A stretch of 64,000 nucleotides of DNA from Acinetobacter silvestris (GTDB lineage Bacteria > Pseudomonadota > Gammaproteobacteria > Pseudomonadales > Moraxellaceae): NCBI RefSeq assembly GCF_002135235.1, contig NZ_NEGB01000005.1, forward strand, positions 186,001-250,000, in the 5' to 3' direction. Both the position numbers and the translations under genes were made by a program. Each line of letters begins with the position of its first letter. Positions within the stretch are counted from its first letter, which is position 1. Positions 55,370-64,000 of the stretch are shown here, one piece after another. The notes below the pieces were generated by a model. It had not been told where the DNA came from. It worked only from the letters and a program-made list of their open reading frames with translations, and searched no databases.

Positions 55370-56359
55370 ATGACACAATCTACATTAAACCAATTAAAAG
55401 CATTCACCACTATTGTTGCGGATACGGGTGACTTAAATGCAATTCAACAATTTCGCCCTTTGGATGCAACCACCAATCCATCCTTAATTACAGCCGCAGC
55501 CAGCCAACTTGAAAATAAAGAGTTGATTGAAGCAGCATATGATCAGGCTAAATCTGAAGGCTACCAAACAGATGAGTTGATTGAACGTACCATTGATATT
55601 TTAACAGTCAAATTGGGCGTTGAAATCTTAAAAATAATTGAAGGTCGTGTCTCAACTGAAGTTGATGCTTCATTGTCTTACGATACTGAAGCAACTATTG
55701 AGAAAGCCAAAGAATTATTAGCGCTCTATCACGCTTATGGCGTCGATCAAAATCGTATCTTAATTAAAATTGCTTCAACGTGGGAAGGAATTCAAGCGGC
55801 AAAAGCATTAGAAGCGGAAGGCATTCATTGCAATCTCACCTTATTATTTGGTTTACATCAGGCTAAAGCCTGTGCTGATGCAAAAGTAACCCTGATTTCA
55901 CCTTTTGTAGGGCGTATTTTAGATTGGTTTAAAAAAGCTGAAAATGTTGAGCATTATCCAGTTGATCAAGACCCTGGTGTTTTATCGGTCAAACAAATTT
56001 ATCACTTTTATAAACAATATGACATTCAAACTGAAGTGATGGGTGCGAGTTTCCGCAGTGTTGATCAAGTCCTTGGTTTAGCTGGATGTGATTTACTCAC
56101 AGTATCACCGAACCTTTTGGCAGAGTTGGAACGTGATCAACGTACTGTAACGCCGCAACTCACGTGTGATCATGCGCAGCCACATCAAGCATGTCGTCAT
56201 GAAACACTCACTGAAGAACAATTCAAACAACTCTTAAATGCTGACTTAATGGCATTTCAGTTGTTACAAAGCGGAATAGATGGCTTTATTAAAGCACGAG
56301 AACAATTGAATACCTTATTACGTCAGTCCTTTGGACTGAGTGCAACCATTAAAGCTTAA
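55370..56359 (+). CDS. tal: transaldolase
   Basis: A 329-residue class I transaldolase (TalB type) of the non-oxidative pentose phosphate pathway. Seen: LDATTNPSLITAA, VSTEVDASLSYD, the Schiff-base lysine in NRILIKIASTWEGIQ, and FVGRILDWFKK. The C-terminal region carries a His/Cys-rich insert (CDHAQPHQACRHE) before the last helices that I do not remember from E. coli TalB. Two tandem hairpins follow the gene. Confidence 0.95.
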   Translation: MTQSTLNQLKAFTTIVADTGDLNAIQQFRPLDATTNPSLITAAASQLENKELIEAAYDQAKSEGYQTDELIERTIDILTVKLGVEILKIIEGRVSTEVDASLSYDTEATIEKAKELLALYHAYGVDQNRILIKIASTWEGIQAAKALEAEGIHCNLTLLFGLHQAKACADAKVTLISPFVGRILDWFKKAENVEHYPVDQDPGVLSVKQIYHFYKQYDIQTEVMGASFRSVDQVLGLAGCDLLTVSPNLLAELERDQRTVTPQLTCDHAQPHQACRHETLTEEQFKQLLNADLMAFQLLQSGIDGFIKAREQLNTLLRQSFGLSATIKA

Positions 56360-56363
56360 TCAG

Positions 56364-56433
56364 GTGAACTGAGCATGCTCAGTTCACTTATAATAAAGCT
56401 GAGTTCGTCATGCTATAACAGCTCAGCTTTTCT
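56364..56433 (+). terminator. two tandem hairpins after transaldolase
   Basis: The first is a palindrome at 56364-56387 (11-bp arms GTGAACTGAGC and GCTCAGTTCAC). The second pairs AAAGCTGAG (56395-56403) with CTCAGCTTT (56422-56430) and leads into TTCT. The second is the likelier terminator. The LysE gene starts only 30 bases later, so read-through may occur. Confidence 0.6.
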
Positions 56434-56462
56434 TAGTCTATGTTTAAATAAGTGAGAAATTT

Positions 56463-57116
56463 GTGTTTGGCATTATCGATATTGTCACCTTTATTATTGG
56501 GACTATTTTTATTGTGATTTTGCCAGGACCAAATTCTTTATATGTGATGTCAATTGCGTCAAGATTTGGAATTAAGGCTGGTTATTGGGGAGCCTTTGGT
56601 GTTTTCACTGGAGATCTTCTTCTGATCATCTGTACCGTTTTAGGTGCAGCCTCTTTATTGCATGCCTTTCCGTGGTTATTTATTCTGTTAAAAGTCATTG
56701 GTACAGTCTATTTATCCTACCTCGGAATAAAATTACTCATTGCCAGTGTACACACTTGGAAAAATAAACCCAAAGTCATTCAATCGAACCAAACAGCAGC
56801 AACTCGTTTAGATGTACATCCTTATCGAACTGCATTAATGATTAGTCTACTCAATCCTAAAGCGATTCTTTTTTACTTATCTTTTTTTGTGCAATTTGTA
56901 GATCCCAATTATCCATATCCAGCACTTAGCTTTACTGTGCTTTCGATTATTTTACAAATCATTAGCATGGGATATCTCACCATTCTCATTTTTTCAGGGA
57001 TTAAACTGGCTGATTTTTTTAATACCCGTTTTAAATTGGCATCAATTGCAGTGGCATGCGTGGGACTCTTATTCTGTGGCTTTGGTTTGAAACTTGCCTC
57101 TTCAACCATGTTATAA
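56463..57116 (+). CDS. LysE/RhtB family exporter
   Basis: A 217-residue inner-membrane protein with six predicted spans, starting FGIIDIVTFIIGTIFIVILPGPNSLYVM, the LysE/RhtB N-terminal signature with PGPN. SLLNPKAILFYLSFF is the second conserved block. The family exports amino acids. GTG is used as start. The first half matches LeuE/YeaS types, but the substrate is not assignable. Confidence 0.88.
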   Translation: MFGIIDIVTFIIGTIFIVILPGPNSLYVMSIASRFGIKAGYWGAFGVFTGDLLLIICTVLGAASLLHAFPWLFILLKVIGTVYLSYLGIKLLIASVHTWKNKPKVIQSNQTAATRLDVHPYRTALMISLLNPKAILFYLSFFVQFVDPNYPYPALSFTVLSIILQIISMGYLTILIFSGIKLADFFNTRFKLASIAVACVGLLFCGFGLKLASSTML

Positions 57117-57183
57117 CGCTAAATAAATCATCTCGTACTCAACTCGCTTTAAAACATCTGCTTAAGTAAGAACGTAAAGGATT

Positions 57184-58356
57184 ATGCAAAAATTTATTCA
57201 AGATTTCTCTATACCCGCTGTATTTGCAGGATTTATCACTTTTCTCATTGGGATTAGTGTTTCTGCCGTTTTGGTCATTCAAGCTGCACAGCTTTTAGGA
57301 GCAACAGCCGAACAAATTAGTTCTTGGTTTTGGGCACTCGGTTTGGGCATTGGCTTTTCAGGATTGATATTGTCTTGGAAGTTTAAATATCCTGTGGCAA
57401 CTGCATGGTCTACTGCAGGCTTAGCGCTGATTCTGGCCACAGCCAGCGGATATACCCTACACGAGGCCATTGGTGCATTTCTTATTTGTGGACTAATGAC
57501 AGCGATTTTAGGCTTTTCAGGTGTCTTTACCAAAGTCCTTTCTTACATTCCGCAAAGTCTAACCAGTGCAATGTTGGCAGGTGTTTTACTCAAATTTGGA
57601 ATTGCATTATTTGCCAGTATGCAAAATGATTGGGGCTTTATTCTGGCATTATTGGCAGTTTATATTGTTTCTAAACGACTTTGGACACGTTATTGCATTG
57701 TCATTACCGTGATTGCAGGTATCGTACTTTGCCCTTTTTTCATGGAATTTCATACCCCAGTCCTACATTGGTCACTGGCTAAACCCGTATGGATTACGCC
57801 CGATTTCACATGGTCAGCCATTTTTGGCTTAGCACTGCCATTGTTTGTGATCAATATGGCGTCACAATATTTACCAGGTATCGCCATGATTAAAAGCTAT
57901 GGCTATCAACCCCATGTCAACCAACTCATTGGCTGGACAGGCACGATACAAGCTTTACTCGCACCGTTTGGCTGTTATAGCGTGAATATTGCTGCCATCA
58001 GTGCTGCAGTCAGTTTAGATGATCAAGTTCATCCAGATCCGTCAAAACGTTATATTGCAGGTATAAGTTGTGGATTTTTCTATATCTTGATGGGTTTATT
58101 CGCAGCAACATTAACTGGTTTACTCATGTCATTTCCACATCTATTTATTGTCGCTTTGGCAGGTATCGCCCTATTTGGCACGATTAGTCATAATATTGCG
58201 ATTGCCTTTCATGATGTCAGTGATCGAGAAGCCGCATTGATGACATTCTTATTTAGTGCATCTGGGGTGCAATTTTTTGGTATTGGTTCTGCATTTTGGG
58301 GGCTACTCTTTGGCTTCGCAGTATCAATCATTCTAAAATTCAGAATGAATAACTAA
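57184..58356 (+). CDS. benE: benzoate/H+ symporter BenE family
   Basis: A 390-residue membrane protein with about 11-12 spans. Seen: SSWFWALGLGIGFSGLILSWK, YPVATAWSTAGLALI, LTSAMLAGVLLKFGI, and FGCYSVNIAAISAAVSL. This is the BenE family of benzoate transporters. No other benzoate (ben/cat) gene is in the window, so the substrate may be another aromatic acid or related compound. Confidence 0.88.
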   Translation: MQKFIQDFSIPAVFAGFITFLIGISVSAVLVIQAAQLLGATAEQISSWFWALGLGIGFSGLILSWKFKYPVATAWSTAGLALILATASGYTLHEAIGAFLICGLMTAILGFSGVFTKVLSYIPQSLTSAMLAGVLLKFGIALFASMQNDWGFILALLAVYIVSKRLWTRYCIVITVIAGIVLCPFFMEFHTPVLHWSLAKPVWITPDFTWSAIFGLALPLFVINMASQYLPGIAMIKSYGYQPHVNQLIGWTGTIQALLAPFGCYSVNIAAISAAVSLDDQVHPDPSKRYIAGISCGFFYILMGLFAATLTGLLMSFPHLFIVALAGIALFGTISHNIAIAFHDVSDREAALMTFLFSASGVQFFGIGSAFWGLLFGFAVSIILKFRMNN

Positions 58357-58423
58357 GGTTGACTGCTCACTATCCTTTCGAATCTGAATTGATCATTTAA
58401 ATCTAAATTTTTAACAAAAAAAA

Positions 58424-58449
58424 GAGCTTATCCTGAGATGGATAAGCTC
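58424..58449 (-). terminator. terminator downstream of map
   Basis: A perfect 10-bp stem (GAGCTTATCC with GGATAAGCTC) and a 6-base loop, followed by eight T on the minus strand, 205 bases past the map stop. A weaker hairpin (TATACCT/AGGTATA at 58544-58560) lies nearer the gene. Nothing else is seen in the 297 bases between benE and map. Confidence 0.75.
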
Positions 58450-58653
58450 GAAAACTTAAATCAAAAAAGAAACTACAGCGAGAATCTAGACTGAATCATA
58501 TCGTTTGTATGCTTTTCAAGCAAACACTTTAAAAAAATCATACTATACCTAAAAGGTATAAAAACCAAAATCAAATACGTATTTTATGCTTTCACATCAA
58601 CCGAGTGGTTTCACACCATTCTAAGACCAAACATTCATAACACTAAAATTGAT

Positions 58654-59448
58654 TTAAATTTCTGGATAAGAGCCTGTGCCTTCTGGCCATGGTGAGAGTA
58701 ACTCAAATCCAGTACTGGTCACATAAACCATATGTTCCCATTGTGCTGATAGTGATTTATCCGTAGTCACGACCGTCCAACCATCTTTTAGCTCTTTAAC
58801 TCTCGCTTTACCTGCATTAATCATTGGTTCAATGGTAAAAACCATCCCTTCTTTTAATGCGATCCCCTGTCCAGGTTGTCCATAATGCACCACATTCGGG
58901 GGTTCATGATAAATTTTCCCAATACCATGACCGCAATATTCACGAACAATACTATAACCTTCACGATGTGCAACACTTTGAATTGCAAAACCAATATCAC
59001 CTAAGGTCGCACCTGGTTTCACGGCATGAATACCAGCAACCATTGCCTCGTAGGTCGTATCCACTAGTTTTTTTGCTTCAGGACTCACATTACCAACAAA
59101 ATACATCCGGCTCGTGTCGCCAAAATATTCATCTTTAATAATGGCAACATCAATATTAATAATATCGCCATCTTTTAAAATAGTATTTGCTGATGGAATG
59201 CCATGGCAGACCACTTCATTCGGTGAAATACAGGTGGTTTTGGTATATCCGTAATAGCCAATATTTGCAGGGATTACTTTTAGTGTATTCACAATAAAAT
59301 CATGGCAAATATCATCTAGATATTCTGTAGTTACACCAGGCTGAACATACTTCCCTATCATTTCTAAAACTTGTGCAGCTAACCGCCCAGAGACACGTAA
59401 TTTTTCGATGTCCTTTTCAGTTTTAATGGTAATAGTAGAAGCTTTCAT
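58654..59448 (-). CDS. map: type I methionine aminopeptidase
   Basis: MAP removes the initiator Met from nascent proteins. The 264-residue chain has the five metal ligands in order: two Asp (INIDVAIIKDEYFGDTSR), His (CGHGIGKIYHEPP), Glu (FTIEPMI) and Glu (SAQWEHMVYV). The substrate-binding ECHGIPS-like segment is VVCHGIPS. The length is standard. It stands alone here, not beside rpsB. Confidence 0.96.
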   Translation of the reverse strand: MKASTITIKTEKDIEKLRVSGRLAAQVLEMIGKYVQPGVTTEYLDDICHDFIVNTLKVIPANIGYYGYTKTTCISPNEVVCHGIPSANTILKDGDIINIDVAIIKDEYFGDTSRMYFVGNVSPEAKKLVDTTYEAMVAGIHAVKPGATLGDIGFAIQSVAHREGYSIVREYCGHGIGKIYHEPPNVVHYGQPGQGIALKEGMVFTIEPMINAGKARVKELKDGWTVVTTDKSLSAQWEHMVYVTSTGFELLSPWPEGTGSYPEI

Positions 59449-59784
59449 TGCATCAATCCCCTGATTAGTGCCGCTATTATAAGCCTTTTATCGATAAATT
59501 TCGCGGCTTTGATTTTCTGAATACATGAATACTGCTCTAATTTTATTCTCATTCTTAAATATTCTCTTTTTCAATTAAAAATAATGTCCTTTCTATAGTT
59601 GTAATAAGCTCACAATAATATATTAATATTTTATTTTTTCTTTATATTATCATTAGTATAAATTAACCTTATACAATATTCACCCACATAACCTGATAAC
59701 AAATATAAATATTCTTTATAAAATAAAATACAAAAGTCACTTCAGATCCTCTAGAATTTATACTTTTGCAACATACTCTCCTTT
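59449..59784. other. AT-rich gene-free spacer
   Basis: 336 bases between the divergent starts of map and brnQ. It is very AT-rich with long T and A runs, and must contain both promoters. I see no open frame of note, no strong hairpin and no repeated motif. Confidence 0.6.
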
Positions 59785-61077
59785 ATGACTAGTCTCCGTA
59801 CTCGGGATATTATTGCTTTAGGTTTCATGACTTTTGCCTTATTTATTGGGGCAGGCAATATTATTTTCCCACCCATTGTGGCGCAACAAGCTGGTGAACA
59901 TGTTTGGTTCGCAGCGCTTGGATTTTTAATCACCGCTGTTGGCTTACCTGTCATTACCATCATGGCGCTTTCTCGCACCCATGGTTCCATTGCAATTTTA
60001 AGCTCACCTTTAGGTAAAGTTGCAAGCTTAATTTTAACTGTAGTGTGTTATCTTTCAGTTGGTCCTTTATTTGCAATACCACGTACTGCAACTGTTTCTT
60101 ACGAAATTGGATTCTCCTCACATTTTGGTACCACAGCAAGTAGTTTACTGATTTACTCTGCAATCTATTTTGCTTTTGTGACCATCATTTCACTTTATCC
60201 AAATAAACTGTTAGATACAGTGGGTCATGTACTTGCACCGCTCAAGATATTATCTTTGGCAGTTTTAGGCATTGCTGCATTTCTCATACCTTCTAGCTAT
60301 ATTCCACCTGCTATCCATAACTATGTTGCCAGCCCTGTTTCTGAAGGCTTTGTGAATGGTTATTTAACCATGGATACTTTAGGTGCTTTAGTTTTTGGTA
60401 TTGTGATTATTAATGCGATTCATTCTCGTGGTGTAACCGATACCAAGTTAATCACCAAATATGCTGTGATTGCCAGTTTAATTTCGGGTGTGGGTTTAAC
60501 TTTAGTTTATCTCAGTTTGTTTAAACTAGGCCTAGGTAGCCATGAAGTTGCACCGAATGCAGCCAATGGTGCGATTATTCTACATGCTTATGTCCAACAT
60601 GCTTTTGGTGATATAGGTTCACTCTTCTTAACTGGCTTAATCTTTTTGGCCTGTATGGTGACAGCCATTGGTTTAACCTGTGCTTGTGCTGAATATTTTG
60701 CTCAACTTACTAAAATTTCATACAAAGTTTTAGTCTTCATATTAGTGGGCTTCTCTTTCATCATTTCAAATTTAGGTTTAACTAAACTTATTGCGGTTTC
60801 AGTGCCTGTATTAAGTGCAATTTATCCACCTGCGATTGTCGTTATTCTATTGAGCTTCTTTTGGGGACGATTTAATAACCCACGTTTGGTTATCGCACCA
60901 ACCACTGCGGTTTCATTTGTATTTGGCGTGATCGAAGGAATTAAAGTCACTGCTTTTAAAGATAATTTACCGAGTTTTGTTCAAAATCTTCCATTGAATG
61001 AACAAAATTTAGCATGGTTAATTCCATCGTGTGTCGTTTTAATTATTTGTATTATTATCGATAAAGTTAGAAATTAA
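59785..61077 (+). CDS. brnQ: branched-chain amino acid transport system II carrier
   Basis: A 430-residue protein with about 12 membrane spans. The LIVCS family start is clear: [21 protein letters not shown], then [30 protein letters not shown] and SALYPPAIVV-like [15 protein letters not shown] follow later. It imports Leu, Ile and Val with a cation. No strong ribosome-binding site precedes ATG 59785, but the N-terminus aligns with relatives. Confidence 0.94.
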   Translation: MTSLRTRDIIALGFMTFALFIGAGNIIFPPIVAQQAGEHVWFAALGFLITAVGLPVITIMALSRTHGSIAILSSPLGKVASLILTVVCYLSVGPLFAIPRTATVSYEIGFSSHFGTTASSLLIYSAIYFAFVTIISLYPNKLLDTVGHVLAPLKILSLAVLGIAAFLIPSSYIPPAIHNYVASPVSEGFVNGYLTMDTLGALVFGIVIINAIHSRGVTDTKLITKYAVIASLISGVGLTLVYLSLFKLGLGSHEVAPNAANGAIILHAYVQHAFGDIGSLFLTGLIFLACMVTAIGLTCACAEYFAQLTKISYKVLVFILVGFSFIISNLGLTKLIAVSVPVLSAIYPPAIVVILLSFFWGRFNNPRLVIAPTTAVSFVFGVIEGIKVTAFKDNLPSFVQNLPLNEQNLAWLIPSCVVLIICIIIDKVRN

Positions 61078-61754
61078 CGATCTTCAACTTTCGTCAGTAA
61101 AATTTTGTTTTTACCCAAACATGATTTTATTTATGATCAATAATTGCCATGTTTTACCCAAATGGGCTGTTATTGATAATCTACCAGACGATCATGAAAT
61201 AGTTTTGAACTAATTTTATCCTACCTATTCTTGGGACAAAATTAGGTTTTTACTTTTCGAGAGCATTAAAGAGAAACCTTATAAGACTTTTCAGCGACCA
61301 CCTTTGCTTCCATTGCTCAACGAAATAACCATAAAAGTGATGATCTGAAGCAAACAATCATTAAAAAAAACAATTCCAATAAATTTAAAAATAGAATGAT
61401 ATACACCACACTAAATCCTATCAATTCCACGCCTACTATTCACATTCCATATCATTTTATCTTTACATTACTCTTTGTATTAGTCCTCAAGCATGGATGT
61501 TTAGCTATCCCTTTAAATTTTGTGGAAATACCCCAATATAGCTTCATTATATTTATACTTTCATGTCGTAAAAATGAACGCTTTTTTATGCGCAGCAAAT
61601 TATCTCAAACCTGCCATTTCTACCATTAAAATAGCGTAACTAGATCATAAAATAGTGCCATTTACACTTGAAATAATATATAGATATGGTACAACTGATA
61701 TTCAAACCTGACTAAAACAATTAGGTTTTGTCAAGCATGACAGGAGGGGTGGAG
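61078..61754. other. long spacer without a convincing gene
   Basis: About 680 bases between brnQ and the next small gene. An 11-base motif, TTTTACCCAAA, occurs twice (about 61109 and 61153). A weak hairpin with AACCT/AGGTT arms lies at about 61706-61727, and a 30-codon frame starts at ATG 61121. A 77-codon frame at 61396-61629 has no ribosome-binding site or family. It may be a site of past gene loss. Confidence 0.5.
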
Positions 61755-61994
61755 ATGTTATCAATACATTTCAATAAGCAAGTCTTCATTAATTCTTTGA
61801 AGGCCAATAAAAAAATAGTCATTTATCTGAGTACCAGCATTGCGCTGATGGTCATGTTAATGATACATGGATTAATTCAAGGTAATTTAAAACCTGAATT
61901 CTTTATCTATGCATTATTTGTGTCTGTAGCATTCTATGTATGGGATGTGATTGACCATAAGTTTAGAAAACAACGCACAGAATTTTTAGATTAA
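61755..61994 (+). CDS. small two-span membrane protein, unknown
   Basis: A 79-residue protein with two hydrophobic segments (IVIYLSTSIALMVMLMIHGLI and FFIYALFVSVAFYVWDVI) and a basic C-terminal tail (KFRKQRTEF). The ATG at 61755 follows GGAGGGGTGGAG, an unusually strong ribosome-binding region, so I prefer it to a TTG at 61728. A strong terminator overlaps the stop. No family recognised. Confidence 0.7.
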   Translation: MLSIHFNKQVFINSLKANKKIVIYLSTSIALMVMLMIHGLIQGNLKPEFFIYALFVSVAFYVWDVIDHKFRKQRTEFLD

Positions 61995-62019
61995 AAATGG
62001 ATGCTCTGCATCCATTTTT
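61993..62019 (+). terminator. terminator of the two-span membrane protein gene
   Basis: A perfect 12-bp stem (AAAAATGGATGC with GCATCCATTTTT) with a 3-base loop; it begins within the stop codon. Confidence 0.85.
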
Positions 62020-62107
62020 AAAATACGAATATAGCGATAAATGGCTGAATTATAAAACAACGATTCTACTTTAATGATTCACAATTGAATCATGCTGAGA
62101 TGAACAA

Positions 62108-62566
62108 CTAGAAGAAAATATATAGACATCCAAATAATAATCCACCTGTCGCCACTATTTCACCAATGACCAATAAAATCATCGCACTTCTTAATATCCA
62201 CTTCGGTAGTTGCCACTTGCCCATTTGATGCGGTTGTTTAAATTGATTCGAAGTATCCTTTAACCATCCATGTAAAATATAACTAAAAATCGAGAAGCTA
62301 AAAAAGATTAAATTAATCACTACAAAAGCTAAATTCAACCATTCAGGCCAAGATGAAAAATAAGCCAATACAGCTAAGATCAGTGTAGCTGGTGCATAAA
62401 GAAGACTACTTCGATGTGCAATATCAACATAATAATGTGCACGCGCATGCTCAGACTGACTGATTTGATAGTATTTCCATACCCCAGTTAACATTCCTAC
62501 CCACAAATAAATCCCACTAAAAATAATTGCAAATTTAACTGAATATTGTAGCTGTTCAACGTCCAT
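62108..62566 (-). CDS. four-span membrane protein, unknown
   Basis: A 152-residue protein with four hydrophobic segments (FAIIFSGIYLWVGMLTGVW, YAPATLILAVLAYFSSW, LAFVVINLIFFSFSIFSYIL and SAMILLVIGEIVATGGLLFGC). HARAHYYVDIAHRSS lies in the first loop. Polar loops are short. I do not recognise the family. Confidence 0.68.
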   Translation of the reverse strand: MDVEQLQYSVKFAIIFSGIYLWVGMLTGVWKYYQISQSEHARAHYYVDIAHRSSLLYAPATLILAVLAYFSSWPEWLNLAFVVINLIFFSFSIFSYILHGWLKDTSNQFKQPHQMGKWQLPKWILRSAMILLVIGEIVATGGLLFGCLYIFF

Positions 62567-62709
62567 GAACTTGATTTTCCATTATTTAATTTGAAATGAT
62601 TCTAACAACATCTCAGCCCTTTCACAAATGACTTTTAAGTCATATTTTAATCAAGTTTCTTTTTAGAACTTGTATAAAGTAAAGCAATACTTTTTAGCTT
62701 TAATCCATT

Positions 62710-63567
62710 ATGAACTCTTTTGAAAACTTAAATATTACGTGTACTGATGGTTATCAACTTAGTGCAAGATTTTATAAAGCAACTGTAGCCACTCAAAACC
62801 TTCCAATATTAATCTGCCCAGCGACAGGTATTGTCAAAGGTTTTTATCATGCGTTTGCAGAATGGCTTAACACACAAGGTTATGATGTTTTAAGTTTTGA
62901 TTTTCGCGGCATAGGTGACTCTTTACATGGCGCACTTAAAGATTCTCAAGCCAGTATTCAAGATTGGGGGCAACTCGATATCCCCGCTGCAATTGAAACA
63001 CTCATTCAAAAAACAGCTCATGAAAAAGTCATTCTGCTTGGACATAGCGCAGGCGGCCAACTTTTAGGAATCACACCTAATTTTGAAAAAGTCGCTAAAG
63101 TCGTTGCTGTTTCTGGTTCAACGGGTCATGTGAAAGGCTTAAAAGGTCACACCAAACGCATGGCACCCGTGATGTTTAATCTCATCTTCCCTATTTCAAG
63201 CCTGATTAAAGGCTATGGTGCAACCAAAATGTTGGGAATGGGAGAAAATTTACCTAAAAATGTCGCAAAACAATGGGCACATTTTTGCAGTAAACCCGGT
63301 TATGTCTTAAATGCCATTGGTAAAACTGTCTTTGATGATTTTCATAAAGACATTACCAGTCCAATGACGGTATTTTGGTCATCCGATGACGAAATTGCCA
63401 CGCAAGCCAATGTTAAAGATTTAATCCGTTTGTACCCAAACTCGGCTACAAAAATGCATGAACTCATCCCCTCAGAACATGGTCATAAAGCCATTGGACA
63501 CATGTTGATGTTTAAAAAATCTCACCAAAATATTTGGCCGGTTATTGCACATGAGCTAAAAATATAA
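62710..63567 (+). CDS. alpha/beta hydrolase
   Basis: A 285-residue hydrolase of the serine aminopeptidase S33/YheT-like group. Seen: LICPATGIVKGFYHAFAEWL, LSFDFRGIGDSLHG, the nucleophile elbow LLGHSAGGQLLG, an Asp in WSSDDEIATQ and the His in PSEHGHKAIGH. No signal peptide. The substrate is unknown. It has its own terminator. Confidence 0.86.
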   Translation: MNSFENLNITCTDGYQLSARFYKATVATQNLPILICPATGIVKGFYHAFAEWLNTQGYDVLSFDFRGIGDSLHGALKDSQASIQDWGQLDIPAAIETLIQKTAHEKVILLGHSAGGQLLGITPNFEKVAKVVAVSGSTGHVKGLKGHTKRMAPVMFNLIFPISSLIKGYGATKMLGMGENLPKNVAKQWAHFCSKPGYVLNAIGKTVFDDFHKDITSPMTVFWSSDDEIATQANVKDLIRLYPNSATKMHELIPSEHGHKAIGHMLMFKKSHQNIWPVIAHELKI

Positions 63568-63590
63568 TTAAGACAAATGTTCATTTTTAT

Positions 63591-63629
63591 AGTATCTAAA
63601 TACGTAATCCTATTTAGATGCTCTTTTTA
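63591..63629 (+). terminator. terminator of the last hydrolase gene
   Basis: A 9-bp stem (ATCTAAATA with TATTTAGAT), an 8-base loop, then GCTCTTTTT. Confidence 0.7.
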
Positions 63630-63632
63630 TAC

Positions 63633-63668
63633 AAAAATGCCTCACATCGCGTAAGGCATTTTTTTCAT
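63633..63668. terminator. hairpin between the hydrolase and corC-like genes
   Basis: AAAATGCCT pairs with AGGCATTTT around an 11-base loop, with A and T runs on the outer sides. It can serve the CorC-like gene on the minus strand. Confidence 0.7.
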
Positions 63669-63694
63669 ACTCAATCAGATTTTAAAACTATGCA

Positions 63695-64000
63695 TTAAAA
63701 CTCTGGACGGGTAATTTTTACCGTTTTAATCCGATTTCCATCCATTTCAAGTACTTCAAACAAAATACCATCATGCTCGATTCGTGTTCCAACATCCACA
63801 TCACCTTGAGTTTTATCTAGAATTAAACCTGCAACGCTAAAATACCCAGAATCCTCTTGAACAAGGTCTAAATCTAACGTACCTAATGCCAGTTCTAGCT
63901 GATACAAATCAAGCATACCCGATGCCTTCCATGTTGTATCATCTATCCTGACTAATTCTAGCTGCTCATCGGCATCAGGAAATTCACCTGCAATTGCTTC
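63695..64000 (-). CDS. CorC/HlyC-type transporter, C-terminal part (cut by window edge)
   Basis: The frame is open to the last base and encodes the final 101 residues. EAIAGEFPDADE precedes a CorC_HlyC domain (MLDLYQLELALGTLDLD, SGYFSVAGLILDKTQGD, DGILFEVLEMDGNRIKTVKI). This domain ends UPF0053/HlyC-CorC proteins, which usually carry a DUF21 membrane part and CBS pair upstream and are implicated in Mg/Co or Na handling. The membrane part lies outside the window, so a soluble CorC is possible. Confidence 0.85.
   Translation of the reverse strand, partial: EAIAGEFPDADEQLELVRIDDTTWKASGMLDLYQLELALGTLDLDLVQEDSGYFSVAGLILDKTQGDVDVGTRIEHDGILFEVLEMDGNRIKTVKITRPEF

Noticed and set aside
61396..61629. 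77-codon plus-strand frame in the gap after brnQ
   Set aside because: No ribosome-binding site, His/Phe/Leu-rich composition expected of AT-rich spacer, no recognisable domain, and it is not followed by a terminator.
1..64000. CRISPR array, prophage, tRNA or rRNA genes
   Set aside because: No regularly spaced repeats, phage structural genes, cloverleaf-like gaps or rRNA signatures were seen by reading the intergenic regions; a tRNA scan would settle this.

Overview
The window reads as a chromosomal segment of a low-GC gammaproteobacterium of the Moraxellaceae, most probably Acinetobacter. The grounds are protein-level resemblances: a murB/low-molecular-weight phosphatase group, a 699-residue DnaX, metZ, gcdH, a PACE-family (AceI-like) efflux protein beside a divergent LysR gene, benE, high-molecular-weight FabG, and an IS5-type element. 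The gene order and AT-rich spacers agree. This assignment is recognition from memory, not a database result. No rRNA, tRNA, CRISPR array, prophage or integrated plasmid is visible. Most of the window is ordinary core genome.

Layout. 0-8 kb: a tight minus-strand operon (phosphatase, murB, YdcF-like protein, alpha/beta hydrolase) diverges from an iron alcohol dehydrogenase and a thioesterase. A Tat-exported phospholipase C follows, with a 48-residue lipoprotein gene just upstream of it. 8-20.7 kb: dnaX (with a candidate -1 frameshift site), a DUF2057 protein, two tandem nitroreductase paralogues, ftsY, small membrane proteins, a one-repeat Sel1-like protein, a CBS protein, and an apparent five-gene operon ycgL / membrane protein / MoxR ATPase / VWA protein / stand-alone TrpB. 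20.8-34 kb: rnd, recR, ebfC, metZ, a PhaC-like hydrolase with a serine nucleophile, a beta-hydroxyacid dehydrogenase, a HIT protein, a porin, gcdH, a small HD hydrolase, a LysR regulator and trmA.

34.5-43 kb is the accessory part. It has an acyl-CoA ligase, a flavin monooxygenase, a TetR regulator and an alpha/beta hydrolase, apparently one regulated oxidation module. Beside it lies a remnant of a Fis-type regulator C-terminus. After it come a phosphodiester glycosidase-like protein and an LRAT-like protein. Next is an IS5-type element whose transposase frame carries two in-frame TGA codons. The element directly truncates a decayed RND efflux adaptor gene, so this is a site of gene loss.

43-64 kb returns to core functions: glnS, ppiB, lpxH, a nitroreductase, a serine beta-lactamase-like hydrolase, a MaoC dehydratase, a two-domain FabG, a thiolase with an 82-residue basic disordered extension, aceI/aceR-like genes, transaldolase, a LysE exporter, benE, map, brnQ, membrane proteins, a hydrolase and the C-terminus of a CorC/HlyC protein.

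I found no clear new multi-gene defence or mobile system. The strongest leads are the U UUU UUA slippery site in dnaX, the dual-start thiolase, the tandem palindromes in the TetR/monooxygenase module, the CRP-like half-site cluster before the CBS gene, and TrpB at the end of the MoxR/VWA operon.
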